64,000 bases of DNA from Burkholderiaceae bacterium (GCA_021166725.1 JAJPES010000063.1:43330-107329); one strand, 5' to 3'. Positions 1 to 9,741 are shown, numbered from the stretch's first letter. The notes: generated by a model from the letters alone, not told the origin. Program-made: numbers and translations.

Positions 1-107
1 GAACGCCGTACGAGCGGCGCGCCGCGCAGCATCCGCTGCATCGATGCGATCGACGCTTCGAGGTCGTCGACGACGATGCCGATGTGATCGATGCGGGGAA
101 GCGTCAT
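1..107 (-). CDS. VOC-family (glyoxalase/epimerase fold) protein, N-terminal part only
   Basis: Only the first 35 codons lie in the window; the gene runs off the left edge. The readable start is MTLPRIDHIGIVVDDLEAS. The pattern D-H-I-G-I-x-V-x-D-L-E is the typical first strand and metal-ligand His of vicinal-oxygen-chelate proteins such as methylmalonyl-CoA epimerase or glyoxalase. Its ATG overlaps the hyuB1 stop as ATGA, so it is translationally coupled to the HyuA/HyuB pair. An epimerase role would fit the B12-dependent mutase encoded further right, but too little sequence is visible to decide between an epimerase, a lyase and a dioxygenase. Confidence 0.6.
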   Translation of the reverse strand, partial: MTLPRIDHIGIVVDDLEASIASMQRMLRGAPLVRR

Positions 108-1855
108 CGGGCGTTGCGCAACCGGGCGGTCGCCGCTTCGTCGAGCGCGCCGTTCACCGGATCGACGGCGACGCCGTAGTCGGCATACGCGGCCTCGGCG
201 CTGATCAAGCCGTCGAGCACGTCGTCTACCACCTTTTGCGCCGGACGCTCGCGCGGATCTCCGTATCCGCCGCCGCCTCCGGCGTGCTGGCGGTACACCG
301 ATCCGCGCGCAATGTCGCGCAGGATCTCCTTGGACTTCGGGCGCCGGAGCGTGCCGTCGGGCTGCACGATCTCCAGCGTGTTCACGCTGCCGGGGCGTCC
401 GCCGAACAGACCGAAGGCGCGCGCCCGCTCGTCGATGCCGTCGCCGAACGCGATGCCGGTGACGTCTTCGCCTTCGATGACGAACTCGGTTTCGACGCCG
501 AGCCCGCCGCGCCAGCAGCCGGCGCCCGCCGAGTCGGTGGCGTACTCGTGGCGCAGCAATCGGTGCGGATCGTGTACCTCGAACATCTCGTAGTCCTGCG
601 CGAGGATGCCGCCGGCGCAGTTGATGAGTCCGATGTGATCGTAGCCGTCGGCGCCGAAGGTCGCGCCCGAGCCGCCCTTCAATGCGAGGAACAGGATGTC
701 CACGTAGGGGCGGTCGCGACGCGGATCGCGACCGGTGATCGTGAAGCCCATCATCCGGTTCCAGCCTGCCGTCACCATCTTCGGCAGCGCCTGCGCGAAT
801 GCGCGGAAGATCGCATCGGAAGTCGGGCCGGTGATCGAGTTGCCGAAGGTCGTCGCGGCCGGGAAGCGGGCGTTGAGGAACGAGCCTTCCGGGTTCACGA
901 TGCGGATCGGCCGCAGGATGCCGGCGTTGTGCGGCACCTGCGGGTCGATCAGCATCAGGAAGGTGAGCAGCAGCGCCGAGGCTGTTGCCGAGTACGGGGC
1001 GTTGACGAAACCGGGCGTCTGCGGCGACGAACCGCTGAAGTCGAACACGATCTCGTCGCCGGCCACGCGCACCGTGAGCGCGATGCGCATCTTCGAGCCG
1101 TCGCGCACGCCGTCGTAGAACGCCCAGCTTTCGCCCGTGTATTCGCCGTCGGGAATCGCGGCGATCTCATGGCGCACCATCCGTTCGGAAGCGGCGAACA
1201 GGTAGTCGATGCACGCATCGAAGCCTGCTTCATCGAAGCGCTCGCACAACTCGTGCATCGCACGCTCGCCGATGCGGGTGGCGCCGATCTGCGCCTTGAT
1301 GTCCTCCTCGACGATCGGATAGCGAATGTTCGCGAAGACCATCCGCCAGACGTCGCGACGCAGCTTTCCGCGCTCGATCACCTTCAGCGGCGGGATGCGG
1401 AATGCCTCCTGCCAGACCTCGCGCGCCTCGGGGTTGTAGCCGCCCGCCTGCGCGCCGCCGATGTCGGCCTGGTGCCCCTTGCACGCGGCCCATGCGTAGA
1501 GCCTGCCGTTGCGGAAGATCGGCCGGAATACCGCCACGTCGTTGTTCTGGTTGCCGCCGGAGAAGACGTCGTTGTGCAGGATCACGTCGCCTTCGTGGAT
1601 GTCGTCGCCGAAATGCGCGATGACCTGCTCGCACGCGGGCTGCAGCGCGAAGGCGAGCACCGGGATGTATTCGGTCTGCTCGAGCATGCGTCCCTGGGCG
1701 TCGTACAGTCCGGTGACGAAGTCGCGCGCCTCGTTGAGGATCGGCGAACGCGTCGTGCGCAGCAGCGTCAGTCCCATTTCCTCGGTGATCGACTTCAGCC
1801 GGCGGTGCAGCACCGATGCCTGGATCGAGTCGACGTTTCCGACGTTGCCGTTCAT
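104..1855 (-). CDS. hyuB: Hydantoinase B / 5-oxoprolinase B-type subunit (HyuB1)
   Basis: This is a 583-residue HyuB subunit, the usual length. It shows the family blocks NDVFSGGNQNNDVAVF near residue 90, KGHQADIGG near 120, FDFSGSS near 255, a TTFGN block near 320, and the glycine-rich GGGGGYGDP near the C-terminus. HyuB partners the ATP-binding HyuA in ATP-dependent amide or lactam opening (N-methylhydantoinase, 5-oxoprolinase, caprolactamase), and distant relatives carboxylate acetone or acetophenone. The start at 1855 is chosen because its ATG overlaps the hyuA1 stop (ATGA); an ATG 18 bases upstream is also in frame. The substrate cannot be read from sequence. Confidence 0.9.
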   Translation of the reverse strand: MNGNVGNVDSIQASVLHRRLKSITEEMGLTLLRTTRSPILNEARDFVTGLYDAQGRMLEQTEYIPVLAFALQPACEQVIAHFGDDIHEGDVILHNDVFSGGNQNNDVAVFRPIFRNGRLYAWAACKGHQADIGGAQAGGYNPEAREVWQEAFRIPPLKVIERGKLRRDVWRMVFANIRYPIVEEDIKAQIGATRIGERAMHELCERFDEAGFDACIDYLFAASERMVRHEIAAIPDGEYTGESWAFYDGVRDGSKMRIALTVRVAGDEIVFDFSGSSPQTPGFVNAPYSATASALLLTFLMLIDPQVPHNAGILRPIRIVNPEGSFLNARFPAATTFGNSITGPTSDAIFRAFAQALPKMVTAGWNRMMGFTITGRDPRRDRPYVDILFLALKGGSGATFGADGYDHIGLINCAGGILAQDYEMFEVHDPHRLLRHEYATDSAGAGCWRGGLGVETEFVIEGEDVTGIAFGDGIDERARAFGLFGGRPGSVNTLEIVQPDGTLRRPKSKEILRDIARGSVYRQHAGGGGGYGDPRERPAQKVVDDVLDGLISAEAAYADYGVAVDPVNGALDEAATARLRNAR

Positions 1856-3957
1856 CGCTGCGTTTCTGTCCATAGTCCGACAGCCTCCTGGAGGTCTTCG
1901 AGGAGGAATCCGCCGAGAGGGTCGACTTCGAGCTGGAAGCCGCGGGGCACGAAGAGCGTCGTCGTGCGCTTCTCGACGATCGCCGGGCCGTCGATGCGGT
2001 TGCCGCAGCGAAGATGCTCGCCGTCGTATACGGGCGTGTCGGCGAAAGCATCCGCTTCGGGCTGCCAGACCGTGCGCCTTCCCTTCAGCGCGTGCTCCGC
2101 GTTCGGGTCGCTGCGTGCCTCGCGCTGCTGCGGCGGCTTGTCGGTCTCGCCGATCGCCGCCACGCGCAGGCTGATCAGTTCGACCGGGGTGGCTTCCTCG
2201 CGCAGCGCGTAGCCATAGAGCCGGTCGTGGCGATCGTGGAAGGCTTCGCGCACCGCTGCCCAGTGGCCCCCGCGGACCGTGTCGAGCCCGGTCTCGACCG
2301 AAACCTCGTGGTACTGGCCCAGGTAGCGCAGGTCCAGCGAGAGCACGAAGCGGCGACGTTCCGCGGCGACGCCTTCGGCGGCGAGCGCCGACGATGCCTC
2401 GTCGAGCATCGCGTCGACGAGCGCGACGAGCGGCGCCGGATCGGTGCCGTCGGCGAGCGTCAGCGCGAGGCTGCGCACGAAGTCGTGCTTCAGGTCGCTG
2501 CGCAGCATTCCCGAGGCGCAGAAGATCGATGCCTCGCGCGGCACCAGCACGCGTGCGATGCCCAGTTCGCGCGCGATCATCGCGGCGTGGATCGCCCCGG
2601 CACCCCCTGCGCAGACGAGCGGAAACTCGCGCGGATCTACGCCCTTCTGCACGGAGATCTCGCGGATCGCCGATGCCATGTTCACGTTCATCACGTGGTA
2701 CATGCCCGCTGCGGCGCGTGTCGCATCCATCGCGAGCGGTTGCGCGATCTCGCGTTCGATCGCTTCGCGCGCTGCGCCGGCGTCGAGTCGAAGGCGGCCG
2801 CCGGCGAAGAAGTCCGCGGACAGGTAGCCGAGCAGCAGGTTCGCGTCGCTGCACGTGGCTTGCGTGCCTCCACGCCCGTAGCAAGCCGGCCCGGGATCGG
2901 CTCCGGCGCTCGCCGGACCCATGCGCAGCAGGCCGTGGTCGATCCACCCGATCGAGCCGCCGCCCGCGCCGATCGTCGCGATGTCCATCGACGGCAGCGC
3001 GAGCGCGAAGCGGTTCACCGTCGCGGAGTTGGTGATCGAAGGTGCGCCTTCGATCACCAGCGCGGCATCGAAACTCGTGCCGCCCATGTCGACCGTGATG
3101 AATCGGTCGCTGCGGTGCGGCTCGATCGCGGCAAGCCCGGCAGTGGGGGCGGCGGCCGGACCCGACAGCAGGGTCGAGGCGGCCAGTTCGGCGACGGCCT
3201 GCGCCGAAGTCACGCCTCCGTTGGACTGCATCACGCGAAGCACGCCGGCAAATCCCGCGTCGGCGAGCCGGCGCCGGAGGTTGTCCAGGTAGCGGCGCAG
3301 GATCGGCCCGACCGCCGCATTGAGCACCGTCGTGCTCGTGCGCTCGTAATAGCGCAGCTGCGGAAGCACGCGGGCGGAAACCGACAGGTAGGCCGAGGGC
3401 AGGCGCTGCGCGACGAGGCGGGCGGCGGCCTCTTCGTGTTCCTGGTTCGCGTAGGCGTGCAGGAAGCAGATCGCCACCGCTTCGACCCGCTGTGCGGCGA
3501 AGTGTTCGATGGCGCGCTCCACGTCGTCGAGCGACAGCGGTTCGATCTCGCTGCCGTCTACGGCGATCCGCCCGCGCACGGGCAGGCGCAGGCGGCGCGG
3601 CACGAGCGGCGCCGGCGCGGCGAACTTGTTGTCGTAGAACGCTTCGCGCACGCCGCGCCGCATCTGCAGCGCATCGCGGAACCCCCAGGTGGTCAACAGG
3701 CCCGTCTTCGCGGTGCGCCCGGTAAGCACGGCGTTCGTCGTCACCGTCGTTCCGTGCACGACGAGGTCGACCTGGCCGAGGAAGCCGTCGAGCCGTTGTT
3801 CCTCGGCTTCGGCGAGCTCCGCGAGTCCCTGCACCACTGCACGCGACGGGTCGTCCGGAGTGGACAGGACCTTGTGTGCGCGTGTCTTGCCGTTCGCGTC
3901 GAGGAACAGGTAATCGGTGAAGGTGCCGCCGACGTCGATGCCGATCCGATAGCCCAT
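1852..3957 (-). CDS. hyuA: Hydantoinase A / 5-oxoprolinase A-type subunit (HyuA1)
   Basis: This 701-residue protein begins MGYRIGIDVGGTFTDYLF, the actin-like ATPase phosphate-1 loop of HyuA. HGTTVTTNAVL follows near residue 70, and VDMGGTSFDAAL and GAGGGSIGW near 280-310. HyuA binds ATP and phosphorylates the substrate carbonyl for hydrolysis by HyuB. The ORF is open further upstream, but the start at 3957 puts the DVGGTFTD motif at the expected distance from the N-terminus and has a GGGA-type ribosome site. It is the first gene of a leftward hyuA1-hyuB1-VOC operon, with the TetR gene divergent. The inverted repeat at 3987-4014 lies just upstream and probably controls it. Confidence 0.92.
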   Translation of the reverse strand: MGYRIGIDVGGTFTDYLFLDANGKTRAHKVLSTPDDPSRAVVQGLAELAEAEEQRLDGFLGQVDLVVHGTTVTTNAVLTGRTAKTGLLTTWGFRDALQMRRGVREAFYDNKFAAPAPLVPRRLRLPVRGRIAVDGSEIEPLSLDDVERAIEHFAAQRVEAVAICFLHAYANQEHEEAAARLVAQRLPSAYLSVSARVLPQLRYYERTSTTVLNAAVGPILRRYLDNLRRRLADAGFAGVLRVMQSNGGVTSAQAVAELAASTLLSGPAAAPTAGLAAIEPHRSDRFITVDMGGTSFDAALVIEGAPSITNSATVNRFALALPSMDIATIGAGGGSIGWIDHGLLRMGPASAGADPGPACYGRGGTQATCSDANLLLGYLSADFFAGGRLRLDAGAAREAIEREIAQPLAMDATRAAAGMYHVMNVNMASAIREISVQKGVDPREFPLVCAGGAGAIHAAMIARELGIARVLVPREASIFCASGMLRSDLKHDFVRSLALTLADGTDPAPLVALVDAMLDEASSALAAEGVAAERRRFVLSLDLRYLGQYHEVSVETGLDTVRGGHWAAVREAFHDRHDRLYGYALREEATPVELISLRVAAIGETDKPPQQREARSDPNAEHALKGRRTVWQPEADAFADTPVYDGEHLRCGNRIDGPAIVEKRTTTLFVPRGFQLEVDPLGGFLLEDLQEAVGLWTETQR

Positions 3958-3986
3958 GCGAGTCCCGTCGATGCGCTTTCCGACGA

Positions 3987-4014
3987 TGGTACTGAAACTG
4001 ACGATTTGGTACCA
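3987..4014. promoter_or_regulatory. Candidate TetR operator, copy A (TGGTAC-N16-GTACCA)
   Basis: A perfect 6-base inverted repeat with a 16-base spacer lies in the 97-base gap between hyuA1 and the divergent tetR gene. The wider match GATGGTACT-N12-TTGGTACCA recurs with identical spacing at 21889-21916 upstream of another operon. Read toward hyuA1, the distal half ends in TACCAT, a possible -10 box, so a bound repressor would block the hyuA1 promoter. Binding by the adjacent TetR protein is inferred. Confidence 0.7.
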
Positions 4015-4054
4015 GTCCTTCTTTTTGCGATGCCTCGCCGCTATCCTGCGTGCC

Positions 4055-4639
4055 GTGCCCGATTCGCGCCGCGCTCGCCCGACCACGCCGAGGCAGGAGC
4101 TATTGCTCGATGCCCTCGAGAACCTGTTCCTCGACGAGGGATTCCGCGAGGTCACGGTCGCCGCGCTCGCGAAACGCCTGCGCTGCTCGCGTCGAAGCTT
4201 CTACGAACTGGCTCCGAGCAAGGAAGCATTGTTCCTGCGCGTGTTCGATCGCTACCTGAAGCGCTTGCGCGAGGCGGGACGACATGGCGCGCACGGCCTG
4301 CCGGCGCAGGAGGCGATCGTCGCCTACCTCGCTCCCGCGCTCGACGCAGCGCGCAAGCTTTCGACGCGCCTGATGGGCGATGTGCAGTCGTACCCGCCGG
4401 CGCGCGCGCTGTGGGAACGGCATACACGCGAGCGGATGACCGGACTGCAGGTGCTCATCGACGACTGCGTGCGGACCAACGTGTTTCGCGGCGTCGATCC
4501 GTACCTCGTGGCCGAGGTGATGAGCGCGTCGCTGCGCCGCATCGGCGAGCCGGATTTCCTGACGAAGGCGGGACTCAGCTATCGCGACGCCGTGCAGGAG
4601 TTGTACGGCCTGCTGCTGCGTGGACTGCAGGCGCGCTGA
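4055..4639 (+). CDS. TetR/AcrR-family transcriptional regulator
   Basis: The protein is about 194 residues from the chosen GTG. It opens with a TetR helix-turn-helix: TPRQELLLDALENLF, then DEGFREVTVAALAKRLRCS and RRSFYELAPSKEALF over residues 8-58, followed by a helical ligand domain. The ORF is open back to 3956, but those codons would cover the operator at 3987-4014 and the hyuA1 start, so the GTG at 4055 is preferred; no strong ribosome site decides it. Divergence from hyuA1 and the shared inverted repeat at 21889 suggest it represses both itself/hyuA1 and the remote operon. The inducer is probably a pathway CoA ester or the substrate, by inference only. Confidence 0.85.
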   Translation: MPDSRRARPTTPRQELLLDALENLFLDEGFREVTVAALAKRLRCSRRSFYELAPSKEALFLRVFDRYLKRLREAGRHGAHGLPAQEAIVAYLAPALDAARKLSTRLMGDVQSYPPARALWERHTRERMTGLQVLIDDCVRTNVFRGVDPYLVAEVMSASLRRIGEPDFLTKAGLSYRDAVQELYGLLLRGLQAR

Positions 4640-4697
4640 GTCGCGGTTCGTGCAATCATCGACCACTGCAACGGGAACGAGGAAAGGGAAGGCTGCG

Positions 4698-5444
4698 ATG
4701 GACGCGGGACTCTTCGATTCGATGCTGGCCGAACGCGCTGCAGGGCGGCCTTTCGCCGTCGTCACCTGCCTGCGCGACGGCGCCCAGGCGCTCGTCTGCG
4801 AAGACGCCGTGCGCGGCAACCTCGTCCTCGACGCTGCGCAACTCGACGAGACGCGCCGGCGCACGCTCGCCGACCGCAGCGGCGCACTCGATGCCGCCGA
4901 CGAGCCGATGTTCGTGCGCTGCCACGCCCGCCCGCCGCGGCTCGTCGTCGTCGGCGCGGTGCACATCACGCAGGCGCTCGCGCCGATGGCGGCGATGGCC
5001 GGTTTCGAGGTTCACGTGATCGACCCGCGTCGCGCCTTCGCCGCTGCCGAGCGGCTGCCCGGCGTCAGTGTCAGCACCGAGTGGCCGGCCGAGGGGATCG
5101 AGCGCATCGGCATCGATGCGCGTACCGCGGTCGTCACGCTGTCGCACGACCCGAAGCTCGATGACCCCGCGCTGATCGCTGCGCTGCGCAGCCGCGCGTT
5201 CTACATCGGTGCGCTGGGCAGCACGCGCACGCACGCCAAACGCGTGGCGCGCCTGACCGAGGCGGGACTGGGCGATGCGATCGCACGCATCCACGCGCCG
5301 GTCGGCCTGGACCTCGGCGGCCGTGCACCGGTGGAGATCGCGGTGGCGATCGTCGCGCAGCTCATCCGCGCGCGCTACGCGACGCCGGCCGGCGAGCCGG
5401 CGCAGGACCAGGCCTGCGCGGCAGGCTCGGTGCGAGCAGCATAG
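4698..5444 (+). CDS. xdhC: XdhC/CoxI-family molybdoenzyme maturation factor
   Basis: This 248-residue protein has an N-terminal CoxI-like segment (RPFAVVTCLRDGAQALV) and a C-terminal Rossmann domain (RLVVVGAVHITQALAPMA, then VHVIDPRRAF), with TAVVTLSHDPKLDDPAL and YIGALGSTRTHAKR after it. XdhC proteins bind the molybdenum cofactor, protect its sulfuration and insert it into xanthine-dehydrogenase-type enzymes. The start at 4698 follows a strong GGAAAGGGAAGG ribosome site, so the upstream extension in the ORF track is rejected. It lies 58 bases after tetR on the same strand. The only molybdenum hydroxylase in the window is at 23.4-27.2 kb, the obvious client. Its 3' end overlaps nnrS by 83 bases. 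Confidence 0.88.
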   Translation: MDAGLFDSMLAERAAGRPFAVVTCLRDGAQALVCEDAVRGNLVLDAAQLDETRRRTLADRSGALDAADEPMFVRCHARPPRLVVVGAVHITQALAPMAAMAGFEVHVIDPRRAFAAAERLPGVSVSTEWPAEGIERIGIDARTAVVTLSHDPKLDDPALIAALRSRAFYIGALGSTRTHAKRVARLTEAGLGDAIARIHAPVGLDLGGRAPVEIAVAIVAQLIRARYATPAGEPAQDQACAAGSVRAA

Positions 5445-6579
5445 GTCCGCAGCAGGCCAGCCAGGCCGCGAAGGCGAGCGCCCACAGCAACGCGGACAGC
5501 GCCACCGGCGCATTGCCCAGCGCGTGCACGCTCGCCGCCAGCCGCAGCAGCGCTGCAGCGAACATCGTCGCGCCGGCGACGGCGATCAGCGGTGACGCGC
5601 CGAGCGGTCGGCCGGTATGCCGCAGCACGACGCGCGTCATCAGGCCGAGCATCATCATGCCGAGCGCGCCCACGGTGAACGCGTGCACCCAGGCATCGGC
5701 CGGAACGAGACCGCCGAGCGCAGCGGCGGCGCGCAGCGCGAACGCCGCGACGAGCCACGCGAAGCCCAGGTTCATCGCAAGCACGATCCGGTCTTCGCTG
5801 GCGCGCCAGCCGCGCCAGCGCACTACGCGCCAGCCGTGCACGAGCGTGCAGGCGAGGGCGGCGGCTCCGACCCAGGCGTCGGGCGCACCGGACAGGTCGA
5901 GTGCAGCGAGCGCGACGACGAGCGCGACGGCCACGGCTTCGAGTGCGGGCACGAACGGAGCCTGGTCTCCCCGGCCGTGTTCGCGCAGGACGTTCCCGGT
6001 GAACACCGGCGTGAACAGGCCGCCGACGAGCACGTAGAGCACGACGATCGCGTAGACCGCCGCCTGCGCTGTCGCCCGCGTGGCGCCGGTGCCGGAAGCA
6101 TCGACCAAGCCGTGCGCCGCGAACTGCGCGGCGAACAGCGCGGCCAGCACGGGCAGCAGCAGAAGGTAGCGCCGGTTCGTCACCCGCAGCAGGCGCGGCG
6201 CCACGACGGCCAGGAGTGCGGGAACGAACAGCAACTCGACGAGCGCGATCGACGCGATGCCGCAGGCCGACGCGAGCCAGACGCCGGCGCGCCCGGCGAT
6301 CCACAGCGCGGAGAGCAGCGCGAGCGGCAAGCCGTGTACTTCGTCGATGCCCGCCCAACTCGGCAGGGCGGTGAGAACGACGCCGGCGACGATCGCGGTC
6401 GCGAAGCCGAAGAGCATTTCGCGGGCATGCCACGATCGCGCGGCGAACGCGGGCCAGGGCACTGCATCGGGCGCCGCGAGCGCAAACGCCCACGCGAGCA
6501 TCAGCGCCGCCCCGTAGCCGACGCCGAGCAGGAAGAAGGGGCGAAAGCCGCTCGCCCAGAGCGGCGTCGCGAAGCGCAT
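5362..6579 (-). CDS. nnrS: NnrS-family integral membrane protein
   Basis: This 405-residue, highly hydrophobic protein carries about twelve membrane segments. The opening FATPLWASGFRPFFLLG is the NnrS signature, and HAREMLFGF near residue 52 and FTPVFTGNVLRE near 200 supply conserved His and polar residues. NnrS is a haem- and copper-containing membrane protein linked to nitric-oxide stress in denitrifiers; its exact reaction is unsettled. The gene lies 71 bases after livK1 on the same strand and could be read through from it, though function does not link them. The C-terminal 30 residues are Pro/Arg-rich and are encoded in the overlap with the convergent xdhC end. Confidence 0.88.
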   Translation of the reverse strand: MRFATPLWASGFRPFFLLGVGYGAALMLAWAFALAAPDAVPWPAFAARSWHAREMLFGFATAIVAGVVLTALPSWAGIDEVHGLPLALLSALWIAGRAGVWLASACGIASIALVELLFVPALLAVVAPRLLRVTNRRYLLLLPVLAALFAAQFAAHGLVDASGTGATRATAQAAVYAIVVLYVLVGGLFTPVFTGNVLREHGRGDQAPFVPALEAVAVALVVALAALDLSGAPDAWVGAAALACTLVHGWRVVRWRGWRASEDRIVLAMNLGFAWLVAAFALRAAAALGGLVPADAWVHAFTVGALGMMMLGLMTRVVLRHTGRPLGASPLIAVAGATMFAAALLRLAASVHALGNAPVALSALLWALAFAAWLACCGPMLLAPSLPRRPGPAPARRPASRSARG

Positions 6580-6650
6580 CTACAACGCGGCAACGCGCGG
6601 GCGATCGCGACGGCGCGCAGCGCGTCGCCGACGATGCCCGGCGAGCCGGA

Positions 6651-7802
6651 TCAATCCTTCACCAGCGAGAACTTGCCGTTCTTGACGGTGAGCAGCACGC
6701 GTCCACGCTTGTCGTAGCCGGAGTGATCCTGCGCCGACATGTTGACGACGCCCTGCGCGGTGACGAGGTCGTGCGTGTTCTCGAGCGCATCGCGCAGTGC
6801 CGCGCGGAACTCGGGCGTGCCCGGCTTCGCCTTCTTCGCGGCTTCGGGAATCGCGTGCTGCAGCAGCATGCCCGCGTCGTGCACGCCGGCGCCGAAGATC
6901 GGCGGACGCTGGCCGAACTGCTTCTCGTATTGCGTCACGTACTCGAGCGCGACCTTTTTGGTCGGCACGCTGTCGGGGATTTCGTCCAGCACGAGCAGCA
7001 GCGGACCGACGATCAGCGCGCCCTCGACCTTCTTGCCGCCGATCTGGATGAATGCGCCCGATGCCGAGCCGTGCGTGTGGAAGATCGGTCCCTTGTAGCC
7101 GGAATCGACGAGCTGCATGTGCGGCAACGCCGCGCCTGCGGCGACGCCGGCCACCATCACCGCGTCGGGCTTCGCCGCGATCAGCTTGAGCACCTGGCCG
7201 GTCACGCTGGTGTCCTGGCGCGAGTAGCTCTCGTTGGCGACGATCTTCAGCCCGGCTTTCTCGGCCATCGGCGCGAAGACCTTGTACCAGTTCTCGCCGT
7301 ACGGGTCGTTGTAGCCGATGAAGCCCACCGTCTTGATGCCGCGCGCCTTCATCGCCTCGACCAGCCCGTCGGCGATCACGTCGTCGTTGGGGTGCGTCTT
7401 GTAGGCCCAGCGCTTGTTGTCGTCCATCGGCAGCACGACCGCGCTCGTGCCCACCGGCGCGAGCATCGGCGTCTTCGCCTCGGCGACGAACTGCAGCACG
7501 GCCATCGCGTTGGGCGAACCCGACGGGCCGATGATCGCGTCCACCTTGTCCTCGGCGAGCAGCTTCTTCGTGAGCTGGACGGTCTGCGTCGAATCGCTCG
7601 CGTCGTCGTACGATACGTATTCGACGCCCACGTCGCCGACCTTGCGCGGCAGCAGCGCCACCGAGTTCTTCTGCGGGATGCCGACGAACGCGGTCGGTCC
7701 GGTTCCCGACGTGATCACGCCGATCTTCACCTGTGCCTGCACCGGCACGGACGCTGCCAGCAGCGCGCCCGCCAGTGCCCATCCGAGACTGCGAAACTTC
7801 AT
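6651..7802 (-). CDS. livK: LivK-type ABC transporter substrate-binding protein (liv system 1)
   Basis: A 383-residue periplasmic receptor with a clear signal peptide (MKFRSLGWALAGALLAASVPVQAQ, cleaved after AQA). The mature part reads VKIGVITSGTGPTAF, the hallmark of Leu/Ile/Val-amide receptors, with SYDDASDSTQTVQLTKKLL and IIGPSGSPNAMAVL following. The start at 7802 has an excellent GGAAGGAGG site; the longer ORF is rejected. Receptors of this class also bind aromatic acids, amides and urea, so the ligand is open. It is the last transport gene of a leftward livH-livMG-livK operon, 97 bases after livMG, and lacks a LivF of its own. Confidence 0.92.
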   Translation of the reverse strand: MKFRSLGWALAGALLAASVPVQAQVKIGVITSGTGPTAFVGIPQKNSVALLPRKVGDVGVEYVSYDDASDSTQTVQLTKKLLAEDKVDAIIGPSGSPNAMAVLQFVAEAKTPMLAPVGTSAVVLPMDDNKRWAYKTHPNDDVIADGLVEAMKARGIKTVGFIGYNDPYGENWYKVFAPMAEKAGLKIVANESYSRQDTSVTGQVLKLIAAKPDAVMVAGVAAGAALPHMQLVDSGYKGPIFHTHGSASGAFIQIGGKKVEGALIVGPLLLVLDEIPDSVPTKKVALEYVTQYEKQFGQRPPIFGAGVHDAGMLLQHAIPEAAKKAKPGTPEFRAALRDALENTHDLVTAQGVVNMSAQDHSGYDKRGRVLLTVKNGKFSLVKD

Positions 7803-7899
7803 CGTTGCCTCCTTCCCCTCGGTCGAACTTCGATTCGAACACCGTGCGGCGATTGCCGCACCCAACTCGGGGCCTGCATCACAGGCCCTCGAAACCGTT

Positions 7900-9741
7900 T
7901 CAATCGATCCCGCCCAGATACGCCTCGAGTACCGCCGGGTCGTTCTGCACCTGCTCGGGCAAGCCCTCGGCGATCTTCTCGCCGAACTCCATTACCACAA
8001 CGCGATCGGCCAGGCCCATGACGAACTCCATGTCGTGCTCGACGAGCAGCACGCCCATCCCGTCGGTACGCAGCCGTGCGAGCAGTTCGGCCAGTGCCTG
8101 TTTCTCACGATAGCGCAGGCCGGCAGCGGGTTCGTCGAGCAGCAGCAGGCACGGATCGGCGGCGAGCGCGCGTGCGATCTCGACCAGGCGCTGCTGCCCC
8201 AGTGCGAGGCTGCCTGCGGCTTCGAACATGCGCTCGCCCAGTCCGACGCGCTCGATCTGGCGCGCGGCCTCGGCGAGCAGGCGCCTTTCCTCGTCGCGCT
8301 CGGCATGCAGCGACGCGGCGACGACGCCGCGCGTGCCACGCAGGTGCGCACCGATCGCGACGTTCTCGAGCACGCTCATCGCCGGCAGCAGGCGCACGTG
8401 CTGGAACGTGCGGCTCATGCCCAGCCGCGCGATGCGGCGCGCGCGCATCGCGTCGATGCGCCGGCCCAGGAAGCGCACCTCGCCGTCGGTCGGAGGGATC
8501 ACTCCCGACAGGCAATCGAACAGTGTCGACTTGCCGGCGCCGTTCGGTCCGATCAGCGCGAGCACCTCGCCGGCGCGCACGTCGAGCGAGATGCGATGGT
8601 TCGCGACGAGTCCGCCGTAGCGCTTGCTCAGGTCGCGCACTTCGAGCAGCGTCGTTTCGTGCGCCGGCAGCGCGCGTTGTTGCAGCGGCGCACCCTGCGG
8701 AACCTCGCGTGCAGCGGCGCGCGTTCGCGGCGCGAACAGGCGCGCCAGGATCGGCCACAGTCCGTCGGGCGCACGATGCAGCACCAGCACCATCAGCACG
8801 CCGAACACGATCACCTCGAAATTGCCGGTCTGCCCCAGCAGTGCCGGCAGCAGGTCCTGCAGCCACTGCTTCAGGATCGTGATGAGACCGGCGCCGATGA
8901 CCGCGCCCCATACGTGCGAGGCGCCGCCGATCACCGCCATGAACAGGTATTCGATGCCGAAGCCCAGGCTGAACGGCGTGGGGTTCACGAAGCGCTGCAT
9001 GTGCGCGTACATCCAGCCCGACAGCGCCGCGAACAGCGCCGCGATCAGGAAGGCGACGATCTTCGCGCGCGCGGTGTCGATGCCCATCGATTCGGCCATC
9101 ACCGCGCCGCCCTTGAGCGCGCGGATCGCACGGCCTTCGCGCGAATCGAGCAGGTTGCTGGTGATCCAGATCGCGGCGAGCACGAGCGCCCAGATCAGGT
9201 AGTAGAAGCCGCGCGCGTCGCGCAACTGCACGCCGAACACCTCGAGCGCCGGAATGCCGGTGATGCCGGTGTGCCCGCCGAGGAACTGCAGGTTGCCGAA
9301 CAGGAAGTACAGGCTGATGCCCCAGGCGATCGTCCCCAGCGGCAGGTAGTGTCCGGACAGGCGCAGCGTGAGCGCGCCCAGCATCCAGGCGACGACGAGC
9401 GTGAGCGCCAGGCCGAGCGCCAGGCCCGCCCAGGGCGAACCGGCTGCCCACGCCAGCCACGCGGGCGGCGAGGGCGTCGTCGTCAGCCAGGCGCTGGCGT
9501 AGGCGCCGATGCCGACGAATGCGGCCTGCCCGAAGGAAGTGAGGCCGGCCACGCCGGTGAGCAGAACCAGGCCGAGCGCGACGAGCGCGTACAGACCGAT
9601 GTAGTCGAGCAGCGTGACGTGGAAGTCGGCGAGCACGAGCGGCGCCAGCGCGAGCAGCGCGACGAAGCCGCCGATCGTCGCCGCGCGCAACGGCAGCGCG
9701 CGCGATCGCGCGGGCTGCGTTCCGATCGCCGGCGCGCTCAC
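7900..9741 (-). CDS. livM-livG: LivM-LivG fusion: ABC permease plus ATPase (liv system 1)
   Basis: One 613-residue chain joins two normally separate subunits. Residues about 1-320 are the LivM permease ([53 protein letters not shown]). After a linker, residues about 345-613 are the LivG ATPase, with Walker [10 protein letters not shown], signature [15 protein letters not shown] in place of the usual LSGGQ, Walker [12 protein letters not shown] and the switch-His region [17 protein letters not shown]. The GTG start overlaps the livH1 stop as GTGA. The same architecture recurs at 15578-17413, so it is a family trait and not an assembly artefact. Confidence 0.93.
   Translation of the reverse strand: MSAPAIGTQPARSRALPLRAATIGGFVALLALAPLVLADFHVTLLDYIGLYALVALGLVLLTGVAGLTSFGQAAFVGIGAYASAWLTTTPSPPAWLAWAAGSPWAGLALGLALTLVVAWMLGALTLRLSGHYLPLGTIAWGISLYFLFGNLQFLGGHTGITGIPALEVFGVQLRDARGFYYLIWALVLAAIWITSNLLDSREGRAIRALKGGAVMAESMGIDTARAKIVAFLIAALFAALSGWMYAHMQRFVNPTPFSLGFGIEYLFMAVIGGASHVWGAVIGAGLITILKQWLQDLLPALLGQTGNFEVIVFGVLMVLVLHRAPDGLWPILARLFAPRTRAAAREVPQGAPLQQRALPAHETTLLEVRDLSKRYGGLVANHRISLDVRAGEVLALIGPNGAGKSTLFDCLSGVIPPTDGEVRFLGRRIDAMRARRIARLGMSRTFQHVRLLPAMSVLENVAIGAHLRGTRGVVAASLHAERDEERRLLAEAARQIERVGLGERMFEAAGSLALGQQRLVEIARALAADPCLLLLDEPAAGLRYREKQALAELLARLRTDGMGVLLVEHDMEFVMGLADRVVVMEFGEKIAEGLPEQVQNDPAVLEAYLGGID

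Noticed and set aside
44-5019. Long plus-strand ORFs (722 and 1001 residues) opposite hyuA1/hyuB1
   Set aside because: They are Arg/Ala/Asp-rich shadows of the minus-strand genes, a normal effect of high-GC codon usage; no motifs are seen outside the true TetR and XdhC regions.
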